A stretch of DNA of 64,000 bases from Limisphaera sp049537155 (GCF_049537155.1 NZ_JBMVQZ010000003.1:1-64000); one strand, 5' to 3'; positions 33,657 through 42,941 are shown, numbered from the stretch's first letter. Numbers and translations: made by a program. The notes: generated by a model from the letters alone, not told the origin.

Positions 33657-34280
33657 TCAACGGTAGGCGGCGTCTTCCAATCCCTGCTTTTTCACCTCCG
33701 CCATGTCCTCCCAGACAATGGCGCTGGTCCGTGCGTCAATGAGCTGAAAGGAGTAGAGGATGTAGTCGCTGGTGCCGGCGCGCGTCCGGGTGGAGAGGCC
33801 CTCCAGCGTACCGGTCAGGAAATAATCGGCACCTTGAAACTCCTGGAGGTTCGGATCGCTGGCCGATGTGACCGCACCTTCGCGTTTGAGGTTTCGTTCC
33901 CGTTCCAGCGTGGCCATGCGGTCCCGCGCCAGAAAGATCACCTTGCCCGCAGCCCGCGAATTCAACTGCGCCCGGATGCGGGTCAGGAAAATGTCCTTGT
34001 TGATGGGAAAGCGGGTCTTGTTTTCCACAGGATCCAACACCACCACCGGCGGCCGCGGTGCCTGGGCAATTTGCGGAATGGCCAGGATGCTTCGCGCCAT
34101 CTTGTCGGCCACCGCCACCAGATCCTGCGACTCGATTCCGGTACCGGCCACGAAACCCTGTTCGTCCGGATTCAGCCTGGTCACCGGCACCCCGGAGGGA
34201 TTCTTCACGCCGCTGGAGGCGCATCCGGTCCACGCCAGCACCCCCACGAGCACCGTGCTGCAGAAGATCGTCCGAATCAT
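33657..34280 (-). CDS. lpoB: LpoB-like penicillin-binding protein activator
   Basis: 207 residues. Lipobox LAWTGC with GAGGTG before the ATG at 34280. The body contains PPVVVLDPVENKTRFPINKDIFLTRIRAQL and GADYFLTGTLEGLSTRTRAG...YSFQLIDARTSAIVWEDM, the LpoB fold signature. In E. coli LpoB reaches through peptidoglycan to activate PBP1b. Whether the verrucomicrobial partner is the same is unknown. It sits between the glycine-zipper protein and the COG3014-like lipoprotein, all on the same strand with 33-56-base gaps. Confidence 0.85.
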   Translation of the reverse strand: MIRTIFCSTVLVGVLAWTGCASSGVKNPSGVPVTRLNPDEQGFVAGTGIESQDLVAVADKMARSILAIPQIAQAPRPPVVVLDPVENKTRFPINKDIFLTRIRAQLNSRAAGKVIFLARDRMATLERERNLKREGAVTSASDPNLQEFQGADYFLTGTLEGLSTRTRAGTSDYILYSFQLIDARTSAIVWEDMAEVKKQGLEDAAYR

Positions 34281-34313
34281 GTTCACCTCACAAAAGGGTT
34301 GGACTCGCGCACT

Positions 34314-35048
34314 TCAAAACCGTGGCGCGTCCGGCACACGCGGCGCGTCCGGCACCGCGGGCGGATCGGTCCAGTAGTAGGTCGAAGTCGGGCAGGGCCG
34401 GGAATGGATCCCGGCATGCGGCGAAGGCAGGCCGGGCGGCGCAGGTGTCTGGCACGCCGGCGGCGAAGCCGGCGATGCCGCCGGAGTGCGATGCGCTTTG
34501 TCCGCTTGCCCGGCCCCCGCGTGTTGCTCGGCCACCGTGCCCACCAGCAATCCTGCGGCCGTTCCCACGGCCAGACCTTTCCCCACCGATCCGGTCCCCG
34601 CACCGATCAGTGCGCCCGAAGCCGCACCCGCGACCGTGGCCGGCCAAACGTAGGAACCCGGCCGGACCGGCGCCGCTGCCACCGGTGCCACAGGCGCCAG
34701 TGTGGCCGAACAACCAACCCAACCGCCCCGGCACCTTCCCCAGCTCCGGTCATAACCCACGCCCACGTGTACACTCGACACCAGCGGGGCCGGCACCAGC
34801 ACGGCCTGCGATTCGGAACGGGCCGATCGCGCCCAACCCGCCAGCGTCCCGGCCGCCAGACCGATCCCGGCCCCGATTGCCGCGCCGTTGCCGGAGAACG
34901 CCTCGTGGCGGTCGGCCCCGATCAGGCCCCCGATCAACGCACCCCACAGTGCCCCGCCGAACGCTTCCGCGGGCAACGGCTGTGCCGGCGCCCAAGAGGG
35001 CGCGGCCAGCCAAGCACCCAGGATCACACTCGCCAGGCTCCGTTTCAT
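34314..35048 (-). CDS. Secreted glycine-zipper protein
   Basis: 244 residues from the ATG at 35048, preceded by AAGGAAG. Signal peptide MKRSLASVILGAWLAAPSWA. Two glycine-zipper segments follow: GGALWGALIGGLIGADRHEA extended to AAIGAGIGLAAGTLAG (about 30-72), and ASGALIGAGTGSVG with GLAVGTAAGLLVG (about 145-175). The tail is Pro/Ala-rich and low in complexity, with the repeat PDAPR. Glycine zippers pack in membranes, and such proteins are often outer-membrane or periplasmic. It is the first gene of the operon with lpoB. Specific role unknown. Confidence 0.75.
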   Translation of the reverse strand: MKRSLASVILGAWLAAPSWAPAQPLPAEAFGGALWGALIGGLIGADRHEAFSGNGAAIGAGIGLAAGTLAGWARSARSESQAVLVPAPLVSSVHVGVGYDRSWGRCRGGWVGCSATLAPVAPVAAAPVRPGSYVWPATVAGAASGALIGAGTGSVGKGLAVGTAAGLLVGTVAEQHAGAGQADKAHRTPAASPASPPACQTPAPPGLPSPHAGIHSRPCPTSTYYWTDPPAVPDAPRVPDAPRF

Positions 35049-35183
35049 CACTTCCTTGGACGCCATTCCGGCGACCCTATTCGCTCCGAGGGACATTACC
35101 ACCACCGTCACGACCCGCAACCGGAGCCGGCAGGGGCGCGTCCACGGACGAGGCACCAAGCATCGAACGCTCCGGACCCGGAC

Positions 35184-36749
35184 CTATTGGCCGGTCTTCA
35201 GTTCAATCACATCGTGCGGTGCGGCTTCGCGCATGCCGGCGGGCGTGACCCGGATGTACCGTGCCTTCTCCTTCAGCTGCGCCAGATTCGCCGCGCCGAG
35301 GTAGCCCATGCCGGCCTGGATGCCGCCGATGAGCTGGGCCAACACACGGTCCACCGAACCGGCGGCCTCCTTGAGCGCTTCGATCCCCTCGGGGGCCACC
35401 TTCTGGTTGGGGTTGTTCTCGTGACCGTAACGGGCGGCCGAGCCCGCTTTCATGGCCGACAGACTCCCCATGCCACGGTACTGCTTGTAGAGTTTCCCGC
35501 TGATCTCGATGATCTCGCCCGGTGCTTCTGTGCAACCGGCAAACAACGCCCCGCACACCACCGCATCCGCCAGGGTCAACGCCTTGACAATGTCGCCCGA
35601 TTTGTTGATGCCGCCGTCGGCCAGGATGGTCACCTTGCATTTTGCGGCGGCGCGACTGCAGACGTACAGGGCGGTCAACTGCGGGATGCCCACACCGGCT
35701 ACCAGCCGGGTGGTGCAGATGGACCCCGGTCCCTGGCCCACCTTGATGATGTTGGCGCCGCAGGAGGCCAGGTATTCCACGCCCGCCGCGGTGGTCACGT
35801 TACCGGCAATGATGGGCAGTCTGGGAAACGCATCCCGCAACAGGCGCACCGTGTCGCCCACGCCCTTGCTGTGGCCGTGGGCCGTGGACACGGCCACGAC
35901 GTCCACCCCGCGTTCGACCAGTGCCGACACGTGGTTGAGGATCCGTTCGCGGTCGAGCTCGCCGAAGGCGTTGCGCACGGCACTGACCGCCGCGCCGCAC
36001 ACCAGCCGGTACTGGCTGTCCCGGGCCGGCTTGAACTGCGATTTCCGTTCCTGCGCGATCCGTTCCACGTCGTTCATCGTGAAGAGGCCGCGCAGCTTGT
36101 CCTCGTCGTCCACCACCAGGAGCTTGTGGATGCCGGGATGTTCGGTGAAAAACTTGTCCGCCCGCGCAATGGGATCGCGGCCGAGTTCCTTTCGGTTGAT
36201 GGTGTGCACCTGGGCGCGGGGTGTCATCACTTCGGCCACCTTGCGCTGCGCGTAGCGCGGTTTGACCACGTGCCCGGGCAACAGCCCGACCAGCCGCCCG
36301 TCGGCCTCCACCACCGGGAACGTGCTGAACCCGTACCGGCGTTCCTCCATCATTTTGACGACGTCCCCCACGTACTGGTCCGGCGTCACCTTGATGGGGT
36401 CGGGGATCATTCCCGGCACGTGATACTTCACGCGGCTGACCTCGGAGAGTTGCTGGCGCTCGGGCATGTTGTAGTGGATCAGACCGAGGCCGCCGTTCAA
36501 GGCCATGGCGATGGCCATGCGTGACTCGGTCACGGTGTCCATGTCGGCCGAGATGATGGGGATGTTCAAAACCAGGTTCTCGGCCAGCCGGGTCTCCAGA
36601 CGGGTCTCGCGCGGAAGGACCTCGGAGTACAGCGTGGCCAGCGTGACGTCGTCATAGGTCAACGCCACGTGCGCGTTGGCGGGAAAGAACTCGTCCGCCG
36701 GAAGGTAAAACCGTGCGTCCAGGTCTTGCCGTTTTTGGGTCGCTGCCAT
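35184..36749 (-). CDS. guaB: IMP dehydrogenase (divergent variant)
   Basis: 521 residues. It oxidises IMP to XMP, the committed step of GMP synthesis. The catalytic Cys345 is in GPGSICTTR. The two CBS domains are at about 117-230, and the barrel has NIPIISADMDTVTESRMAIAMA and ADGGINKSGDIVKAL. Departures from the common bacterial form: the Asp of the V-D-T-A-H-G motif is Ser288 (VSTAHGHSKG), and the flap reads PEGIEALKEAAGSV (about 453-466) in place of the usual PEGIEGRVPYKG. The start at 36749 (MAATQKRQDLDARFY) avoids an Arg/Pro-rich upstream extension. It follows the P-type ATPase gene by 61 bases. Confidence 0.85.
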   Translation of the reverse strand: MAATQKRQDLDARFYLPADEFFPANAHVALTYDDVTLATLYSEVLPRETRLETRLAENLVLNIPIISADMDTVTESRMAIAMALNGGLGLIHYNMPERQQLSEVSRVKYHVPGMIPDPIKVTPDQYVGDVVKMMEERRYGFSTFPVVEADGRLVGLLPGHVVKPRYAQRKVAEVMTPRAQVHTINRKELGRDPIARADKFFTEHPGIHKLLVVDDEDKLRGLFTMNDVERIAQERKSQFKPARDSQYRLVCGAAVSAVRNAFGELDRERILNHVSALVERGVDVVAVSTAHGHSKGVGDTVRLLRDAFPRLPIIAGNVTTAAGVEYLASCGANIIKVGQGPGSICTTRLVAGVGIPQLTALYVCSRAAAKCKVTILADGGINKSGDIVKALTLADAVVCGALFAGCTEAPGEIIEISGKLYKQYRGMGSLSAMKAGSAARYGHENNPNQKVAPEGIEALKEAAGSVDRVLAQLIGGIQAGMGYLGAANLAQLKEKARYIRVTPAGMREAAPHDVIELKTGQ

Positions 36750-36810
36750 GCCAGAGCATGCCGGCAAAGACCCGGAGCTGACAAGTCCGGAACGGGCCCG
36801 GTCGCCGGGC

Positions 36811-38856
36811 TCAGGCCGCGCCGGCCGCGGGGGCGGCCACGGGTGCCGCCGGCCGGGCAACCGGTGCCGGCGGGGGTGGTTCGGCCGGCTGCGGCTGGAA
36901 CGGCTCGAGTTCCTCACCCTTGCGAACCAGGCGGGCGCTGTTGAACACCACGATCAGCGACCCGACGTTGTGCAGGATGGCCGCCACGATGGGGTTCAGA
37001 TAGCCGAAGGCCGCGGCCGTCAGCCCGGCAATGATGAAGAAGACGCCGAACAGGAAGTTCTGGTTGATGACCGCCCGGGTGCTGCGCGACAGCTTGACCA
37101 GGAACGGCAGCCGGCGCAGGTCGTTGTTCATCAGGGCGATGGTGGCGCTGTGGATGGCCACCTCGCTCCCGGCTGCGCCCATGGCAATGCCCATGTCCCC
37201 GGCAGCCAGGGCGGGCGCGTCGTTCACGCCATCCCCCACCACCGCCACCCGGTAGCCTTTCGACCGGATCTCGCGCACGAAGTCCACCTTGTCCTGCGGC
37301 AGGCAATCGCCCCGGACCTCCTCGCACCCGATCTCGCGTGCCACACGCGCGGCCACCGGCGTGCGATCGCCCGAGATCATGGCGATCCGCCGGACACCGG
37401 CCTCCTTCAGCTCCGCCAGCGCGGGCTGCGCCTCCGGCCGGATCTGGTCCTGCAGGCCGATCCATCCGATGCACCGGCCGTTGCGCGCCACGAACACCAG
37501 GCTCCAGCCCTCCGCTTCGTCCAGGTCCACCGCCTGCAGGGCCTCCCCGTCAACGCCCTGTTCCCGCAACCACTGCGCCCGGCCCACCAGCACCACGTCG
37601 TCGCCCACGCGGGCGCGCACGCCGCGGCCGGGGGTCTCGCTGAAGTCCTGGGGTTCGGCCAACGGCACCTTCACCTCGGCCGCCAGTTCGTTCAGGGCCT
37701 TGGCGGTGGGGTGGTTGCTGTACTTTTCAGCCGAGGCAGCCAGGCGCAGCAGTTCGGCCGGTTTCACCCCTGCCGCGGGTGCCAGCCGACTGACGGCCAG
37801 TTGTCCCGTGGTCAGGGTGCCGGTCTTGTCGAAGATGAAGGCATTGATCTTCGCGGCCAGTTCGATGTCCGCCACGTTCTTGATGAGAATCCCCAACCGC
37901 GCCGCCGCCGACAGGGCCGCCACCATCGCCGTGGGCGTCGCCAAGATGAACGCACACGGACAGGCAACAATGAAAACGGCGATCACCCGGTCCAGGTCCC
38001 GCGTAAACGCCCAGACGAGCGCTCCGATCAACAGGACCAGCGGCGTGTAAAAGCCCATGTACTGGTCCACGATCTTCATGATCGGCAGCTTGGTCTTTTC
38101 CGCCGCCAGGATCAGTTCCCGGACGCGACCCAGGGTGGTGTCGGTGCCGGCGCGGGTGACCCGCACCTCGAGCACACCGGTCAGGTTCTGTGTACCGGCG
38201 AAGACCTCGTCGCCCGGTTTCTTGTCCACCGGCAGCGATTCACCCGTGATGGTGGCCTGGTTGAAGGAACCCTGTCCCTTCACGATGACGCCGTCGGCCG
38301 GGACGTTGTCGCCGGGCCGGATGCGGATGATGTCGCCCACGGCCAGCTCGCTTGCCGGGACTTCCTCTTCCGTGCCGTCGGGCCGGATCCGGCGGGCCTT
38401 GGTGGGGGTCAGCCGGATGAGGGATTCGATGGAAGCCCGCGCGCCCTCGGCGGTGCGGGTCTCGATGATTTCGCCCAGCAACATGAAAAAGGCCACCACA
38501 CCGGCGGTCTTGTAATCGCCGGAGGCAAACGCGGCCAGCACGGCAATGGCCACCAGCTCGTTGATGCTGAGCCGGCCGGCCCGCAGATCGCGCACCGCCG
38601 TCACCAGGATCGGGTACCCGAGGATGATCGCGCCGATCATGCCGCTGGCGCTGGCCACGGCATGGCTTTGGTCGAACAACCAGTCAACCACGAACGCGTT
38701 GATCACGAACACCAACCCGATCAACGTCTGCCACAGCTTCACCGGGGCGTGCTCGTGATCGTGACCGCAGCCACAGCCGGGCCCGTGCTCATGCTGCTCG
38801 TGCCCCGGATGCCTCTCCGGCGGCTCCTGGTGACTCAGCAACGATGTGACCTGCAT
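36811..38856 (-). CDS. P1B-type metal-translocating ATPase with His-rich N-terminus
   Basis: 681 residues. The His/Cys-rich N-terminus (HPGHEQHEHGPGCGCGHDHE, 16-35) probably binds metal and stands in for the usual HMA domain, which is absent. The intramembrane CPC motif is at 299-301, in the unusual context ACPCAFILATPTAM. The ATPase core has TGES (204-207), DKTGT (343-347), the P1B mark NHP (about 378) and GDGVNDAPAL (about 537). It is predicted to export Zn2+, Cd2+, Cu+ or a similar cation. It has a GGGAGGA ribosome site and is 34 bases from the upstream SPFH gene. The C-terminal 35 residues are Pro/Ala repeats. Confidence 0.88.
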   Translation of the reverse strand: MQVTSLLSHQEPPERHPGHEQHEHGPGCGCGHDHEHAPVKLWQTLIGLVFVINAFVVDWLFDQSHAVASASGMIGAIILGYPILVTAVRDLRAGRLSINELVAIAVLAAFASGDYKTAGVVAFFMLLGEIIETRTAEGARASIESLIRLTPTKARRIRPDGTEEEVPASELAVGDIIRIRPGDNVPADGVIVKGQGSFNQATITGESLPVDKKPGDEVFAGTQNLTGVLEVRVTRAGTDTTLGRVRELILAAEKTKLPIMKIVDQYMGFYTPLVLLIGALVWAFTRDLDRVIAVFIVACPCAFILATPTAMVAALSAAARLGILIKNVADIELAAKINAFIFDKTGTLTTGQLAVSRLAPAAGVKPAELLRLAASAEKYSNHPTAKALNELAAEVKVPLAEPQDFSETPGRGVRARVGDDVVLVGRAQWLREQGVDGEALQAVDLDEAEGWSLVFVARNGRCIGWIGLQDQIRPEAQPALAELKEAGVRRIAMISGDRTPVAARVAREIGCEEVRGDCLPQDKVDFVREIRSKGYRVAVVGDGVNDAPALAAGDMGIAMGAAGSEVAIHSATIALMNNDLRRLPFLVKLSRSTRAVINQNFLFGVFFIIAGLTAAAFGYLNPIVAAILHNVGSLIVVFNSARLVRKGEELEPFQPQPAEPPPPAPVARPAAPVAAPAAGAA

Positions 38857-38890
38857 GGTGTCCTCCCGTCCGCACCGACCCGGCTCGTTT

Positions 38891-40018
38891 TTACCGGCCC
38901 GGTTGCGGGCTCTGGGGTTTGGGCGGTTCCCGGTTCAACAATAGCCGCAACTCCCGTGTCTGGCCATCCGGCCGATCCGGCAAGTAAAACTTGTCCTGCA
39001 CATTGGTCAGCACCCGGGCCATCACCTCGGCCACGCGCTGTTGCATGTAAAGGTCCGGATTGCGCTCGAACTGCGCCAGCAGGCCCTCGAAGCGGCGGGC
39101 CTCGGCCGCGAGGCTTTCCAGGTACCGTGTTCGCTCGGCCTGGGCCCGGCTGATCATGGCTGCCGCCTCGGAGGCGGCCCGGTTGGTGGTCTGATTCGCG
39201 TAGCTCAAAGCCTCGTTCAAGACCCGGCTCCGCCGCACGGCGGCGTTCACCACGTCGTCGAAGGCCTGTTTAAGCTGCCTGGGCGGGCGGCTTTCCACCT
39301 GCAGCTGCTCCACGGCAATACCGAGGTCCCGTTCCCGCGCCAGCTCGGTGAACCGGCGCAGCACCTCCTCCTGAAAACCGAGCACGTTCCGCGTCAGGAT
39401 GTCGTCCACGGTGAATCGCGCGGCTGCGTGGAGCAGCGCCTGATTGAGCGTGTTCAACACGGCGTTGGACACACCCGCCAGATCGAACGCCCCGTTGGTC
39501 CCCACGCCGAAACCAAAGACGCAGCGCAGCGGATCCTCGATCCGGTAACGCAGGGTGGCCCGGGAATGGATGATGTTGCCGTCTGCCGTGAGGAGATAAC
39601 CGTCCACGCCTGGGATCAACGGCGTGCCCGGCGCGACGGGGGGCTCGGTCCCTGCCAGTTCCTGCTCCGGCGTCAGGGCGTACCAACCGATGGTGCTGCG
39701 CAGGGTCTGGATCTCGGTGATGCGCACCCGGACCAGCTCGTCAATGGGATACGGGAACGACCAGTGCAAGCCCGGCGGCAACAACGCCGCCTCGCCCTCG
39801 CCCACCGGTCGGCCCAGTCGCAGGATCAGCCCCCGCTCCTGTGGTCCGATGATGAAAAAGCTGCTGCCCAGAAAGACCAACACCAGCACCAGCATCAGAA
39901 ACCGCACGATGGCAAAGCTGCTGTGCAGGGCCTGTGCCAGTGCTTCCGACCCGGTATCCACCGGCGTGGGCGGACCGGCCGACGGAGGTGCGGGAGGTCG
40001 AGAAGTCGGTTCCGGCAT
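38891..40018 (-). CDS. HflK-like SPFH/prohibitin-domain membrane protein
   Basis: 375 residues, third of three consecutive SPFH genes. A Pro-rich N-terminus precedes one membrane span (about 40-60, FLMLVLVLVFLGSSFFIIGP). The SPFH core begins QERGLILRLGRPVGEGEAALLPPGLHWSFPYPIDELVRV, and a coiled-coil region holds NRAASEAAAMISRAQAERTRYLESLAAEARRFEGLL. The family forms oligomeric cages around FtsH-type proteases or membrane microdomains. The ATG at 40018, five bases after the HflC-like stop, was preferred to a TTG at 40027. An FtsH gene is not in the window. Confidence 0.85.
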   Translation of the reverse strand: MPEPTSRPPAPPSAGPPTPVDTGSEALAQALHSSFAIVRFLMLVLVLVFLGSSFFIIGPQERGLILRLGRPVGEGEAALLPPGLHWSFPYPIDELVRVRITEIQTLRSTIGWYALTPEQELAGTEPPVAPGTPLIPGVDGYLLTADGNIIHSRATLRYRIEDPLRCVFGFGVGTNGAFDLAGVSNAVLNTLNQALLHAAARFTVDDILTRNVLGFQEEVLRRFTELARERDLGIAVEQLQVESRPPRQLKQAFDDVVNAAVRRSRVLNEALSYANQTTNRAASEAAAMISRAQAERTRYLESLAAEARRFEGLLAQFERNPDLYMQQRVAEVMARVLTNVQDKFYLPDRPDGQTRELRLLLNREPPKPQSPQPGR

Positions 40019-40023
40019 GGCAG

Positions 40024-40929
40024 TCAACGCGCGTTGCGGTTGGTCAGGAAACCCTGGAACAGGTCAAACGGCGGTGTGCGTTCGTCGAAAATCAGGGTCG
40101 TGCGCTCCTTCAGGGCCTGCTCGAGTGCACGCAACCGCAGCTCGAAGTTCGCCAGCGCGGGGTTCCGCTCGAACACCGGCAACCACTCCGCCGCCCGGGC
40201 CTCGCCCTCGCCCCGGATCCGGGTCGCCTCCGCCTCCGCGGCGGCCAGGATCTCCGCCGCCTGCCGATCCGCCGCAGCCCGGATCCGCTGTGCCTCGGCT
40301 TCGCCCTCGTTCTCCAATCGGCTCACCAGCACCTTGCGTTCGGAGGTCATGCGATCGAACACCGTCTGGGTCACACTCTCCGGCAGGCCGACCCGTTTGA
40401 TCCCCAGAAACTCGATCTCGATGCCGGTCCGGTTGGTCCGGAGTTGGGCCTCCACCAGCTCGCGAATCTCGCGTTCGATCTGGTCGAACTTCACCCGGCT
40501 CGGATCCGCGTTCAGGAAATCGGACAACCGGTACCGCCCCACCACTGCACCCTTGGCGTTGCCCAAGACCCCCTCCAGCATCCGTTCGGCCGCCTGCAGC
40601 GAGCCGCCACCGAATTTCGGGAAAAACTCCTCCGCGTTTTCGATGCGCCACCCCACGTAAACCGAGGTCAGCAGGTTGTTGTTGTCGGCCGTCAGTCCCT
40701 CGGTGAACTTGTCCTCGAACACCTGGATCCGGCGGTCGAACTTGTAAACGCGCTGGATCGGCCAGGGCCATTTCAGATAGGCCCCCGGCTCGGTGATGCT
40801 TCGCGTGGGCCGACCAAACGTGGTGACCACCGCCACCTCCGACTGCCGCACCTGAAACACAAACAGCAGCAGCGCGAAGATGATCACCAGGACCGCGCCA
40901 ACCAACACCGTCACTACGGACCGTTTCAT
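40024..40929 (-). CDS. hflC: HflC-like SPFH-domain protein
   Basis: 301 residues. A single N-terminal membrane anchor (VLVGAVLVIIFALLLFVFQV) is followed by the SPFH domain (VRQSEVAVVTTFGRPTRSITEPGAYLKWPWPIQRVYKFDRR) and a long helical arm (NEGEAEAQRIRAAADRQAAEILAAAEAEATRIRGEGEARAAEW). This is the closest of the three to classical HflC, a modulator of FtsH. It lies 13 bases downstream of the larger HflK-like gene and 5 bases upstream of the second HflK-like gene, so all three are certainly co-transcribed. Confidence 0.88.
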   Translation of the reverse strand: MKRSVVTVLVGAVLVIIFALLLFVFQVRQSEVAVVTTFGRPTRSITEPGAYLKWPWPIQRVYKFDRRIQVFEDKFTEGLTADNNNLLTSVYVGWRIENAEEFFPKFGGGSLQAAERMLEGVLGNAKGAVVGRYRLSDFLNADPSRVKFDQIEREIRELVEAQLRTNRTGIEIEFLGIKRVGLPESVTQTVFDRMTSERKVLVSRLENEGEAEAQRIRAAADRQAAEILAAAEAEATRIRGEGEARAAEWLPVFERNPALANFELRLRALEQALKERTTLIFDERTPPFDLFQGFLTNRNAR

Positions 40930-40942
40930 GTGTCGAAAGGAA

Positions 40943-42832
40943 TCAGGGATTCGATGTTCGCGACGACGGCAACGCCACGTCCAGCAGCTCCTGCCGGATC
41001 CGATCCTGCAGGTCCAGCTGGATCACGTCCTGGACGTTCGTCGTCCACAACACATACTTTCGGGCTCCGGCCACCGCCGGAACGAACCGCTGCAAATACA
41101 ACCGCAGCGGATAGACCGAAGGAGCCGCGCGAAAGGCGGGCTCCTGGTTCGTAAAAGCCGCCGCCCGCGCCAGGCTCAGCCGTTCCAACTGCACCCGCTC
41201 GGCCCAGGCCCGGTTTGTCAGGACAAACGCCTGTGCCGCCGCCAGCGCGTTGGTCCGGATCGCCTCCGCCTGGGCATCGAGGATCCGGGCCTGCCGCGTG
41301 TGCCAGGCCGAGACCACCTTGGCAAACTCCGGCGCCACCTTCACCGGTGGATGGATCCCCTGCAACCCCACAAAAACGATCCGCACCCCCAGCCGCAGTC
41401 GCTCCGCCTCGCGCTGGATCCGCGCGCGCAATTCCTCGGCCGCCCGTGCACGGCCCGTGCTCATGATCTCGTTGAAATCCGCGCTCACCAGGTACCGCAC
41501 GATCTCCCGCGTGGCCAGGCTCTCCAGCAACACCGCAGGGTCCTTGTGCCCGTAGGCCCACTGCCGCACATCCTCGATCTGGAAATGGATCGGCACATTC
41601 ACCACCAGGAAACTCACCGGCGGGGCGGTTCGGGCCTCCTCACCGGCGGGCCGCTGCCCGGCCGCCTCCCGGGCAGCCACCATGAAGAGGTCCTCCTTGC
41701 CGTGCGCCACCGTCCAGACCACGGTCCGGGTATCTTTCACACCCGGTTCATGTTCCTCCGGTTCGATGCCCACCGTCAGGGTCTGGATCTCGTCGGTTCG
41801 ATACCGGTAGACCTTTTCCACCGGCCACGGCCACTTCACATGCAGGCCCGGCCCCAGCAACGCGCGGTCACCCGCAGGCCGGCCCCAGCGTTCCAGCAGC
41901 GCCTGCTGTCCGGGATCCACCACCACGAAGCATGTGGACAGCAACAACACGCCCAATTGCAGCAACAGCAACCAGCCCAGCGCGCGTTCGAAGAACCGGT
42001 AAAACCAGGTCTCCGATACCTTGAACCCAAACTGATAATCCAGAGCCTCGGCCGCCGTGGTCACCAGACCCTCCGGCCGACTCAACAGCCCGACAAACCG
42101 GCTCTCGTACACCGGCCGCGGTCGTTCCCCCCTCAACCGCGGGCGATAAACCTCCAGGATCAGATTCAGTGCGGTCTCCACCGCCACCAGGCCCAGCACC
42201 ACCACCAGCACCTTCGCCACCCAGAAATCCGTGCGCGGCCAGCCGGCTTCCACCCCCACCACGGCCGCCGCCGCCAACATGCACACGTAGGCACCGAACA
42301 AGACCATGTCACCGCCCGGCCGCAGCAGGCGTTGGTTTTCCAGGCGCGCCAGTGTGGAGGCAAATTTACCGACCAGGAAGAGGATCAGCGCGAACAGTCC
42401 GAAGAAGGACATGGCCACCAGCGGAGGCGAAACCGGAGGCAGCGTTTGCCGGTCCAGCCAGCGCCAGAGCCACCACGTCCCCGCCCCTTGCAACCCGCAC
42501 AGCAACAGCGTGAAGATCGGTACGAAATATCGCTCGAACTGTTCGCGCGCCCGCCGCGCCGGCAGCAGCTCGGATTCATCCGTTTCGAACAGGGCTGCCT
42601 GCCCTTTCGACCGGATCATCTCCTCCATCTCGAGCCGTTCCTCCGCCTCCTGCTCCTCCAGGCGGAGCTGGAACCAGCTCACGAAAGCCACCAGCATCCC
42701 CAACCCCAGGTGCACCGCCGCCACATGACCCGCCAGCGAATGCACATATCGCGCCGCGGCAAAGGCGGCCACGGCCACACCCAGCAGGGTGAGGAGGTTG
42801 ATCAGTCCGTATTTCTGGTAACTGCGTCGCAT
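40943..42832 (-). CDS. HflK-like SPFH protein with a multi-span N-terminal membrane domain
   Basis: 629 residues from the ATG at 42832 (a GTG at 42859 is also possible). Unlike ordinary HflK, which has one anchor, the first 330 residues hold about seven hydrophobic spans, among them YGLINLLTLLGVAVAAFAA, FVPIFTLLLCGLQGAGTWWL, MVLFGAYVCMLAAAAVVG, and ALGWLLLLQLGVLLLSTCFV directly before the SPFH core. The core is VVVDPGQQALLERWGRPAGDRALLGPGLHVKWPWPVEKVYRY (about 335-540), followed by a helical arm. The N-terminal part contains a charged coiled coil (LRLEEQEAEERLEMEEMIRSK) between spans 2 and 3. The function of the extra membrane domain is unknown. Confidence 0.82.
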   Translation of the reverse strand: MRRSYQKYGLINLLTLLGVAVAAFAAARYVHSLAGHVAAVHLGLGMLVAFVSWFQLRLEEQEAEERLEMEEMIRSKGQAALFETDESELLPARRAREQFERYFVPIFTLLLCGLQGAGTWWLWRWLDRQTLPPVSPPLVAMSFFGLFALILFLVGKFASTLARLENQRLLRPGGDMVLFGAYVCMLAAAAVVGVEAGWPRTDFWVAKVLVVVLGLVAVETALNLILEVYRPRLRGERPRPVYESRFVGLLSRPEGLVTTAAEALDYQFGFKVSETWFYRFFERALGWLLLLQLGVLLLSTCFVVVDPGQQALLERWGRPAGDRALLGPGLHVKWPWPVEKVYRYRTDEIQTLTVGIEPEEHEPGVKDTRTVVWTVAHGKEDLFMVAAREAAGQRPAGEEARTAPPVSFLVVNVPIHFQIEDVRQWAYGHKDPAVLLESLATREIVRYLVSADFNEIMSTGRARAAEELRARIQREAERLRLGVRIVFVGLQGIHPPVKVAPEFAKVVSAWHTRQARILDAQAEAIRTNALAAAQAFVLTNRAWAERVQLERLSLARAAAFTNQEPAFRAAPSVYPLRLYLQRFVPAVAGARKYVLWTTNVQDVIQLDLQDRIRQELLDVALPSSRTSNP

Positions 42833-42941
42833 CCGGTTTGGTCCTTCAACCCGGGGCACCCCGGGACGCCCGGACCGGGCATGGCGCGATCCACCTGCAC
42901 ATGCATCTCCCGGGGCTTGGACACCGGCCAGCGTCCGTTGT

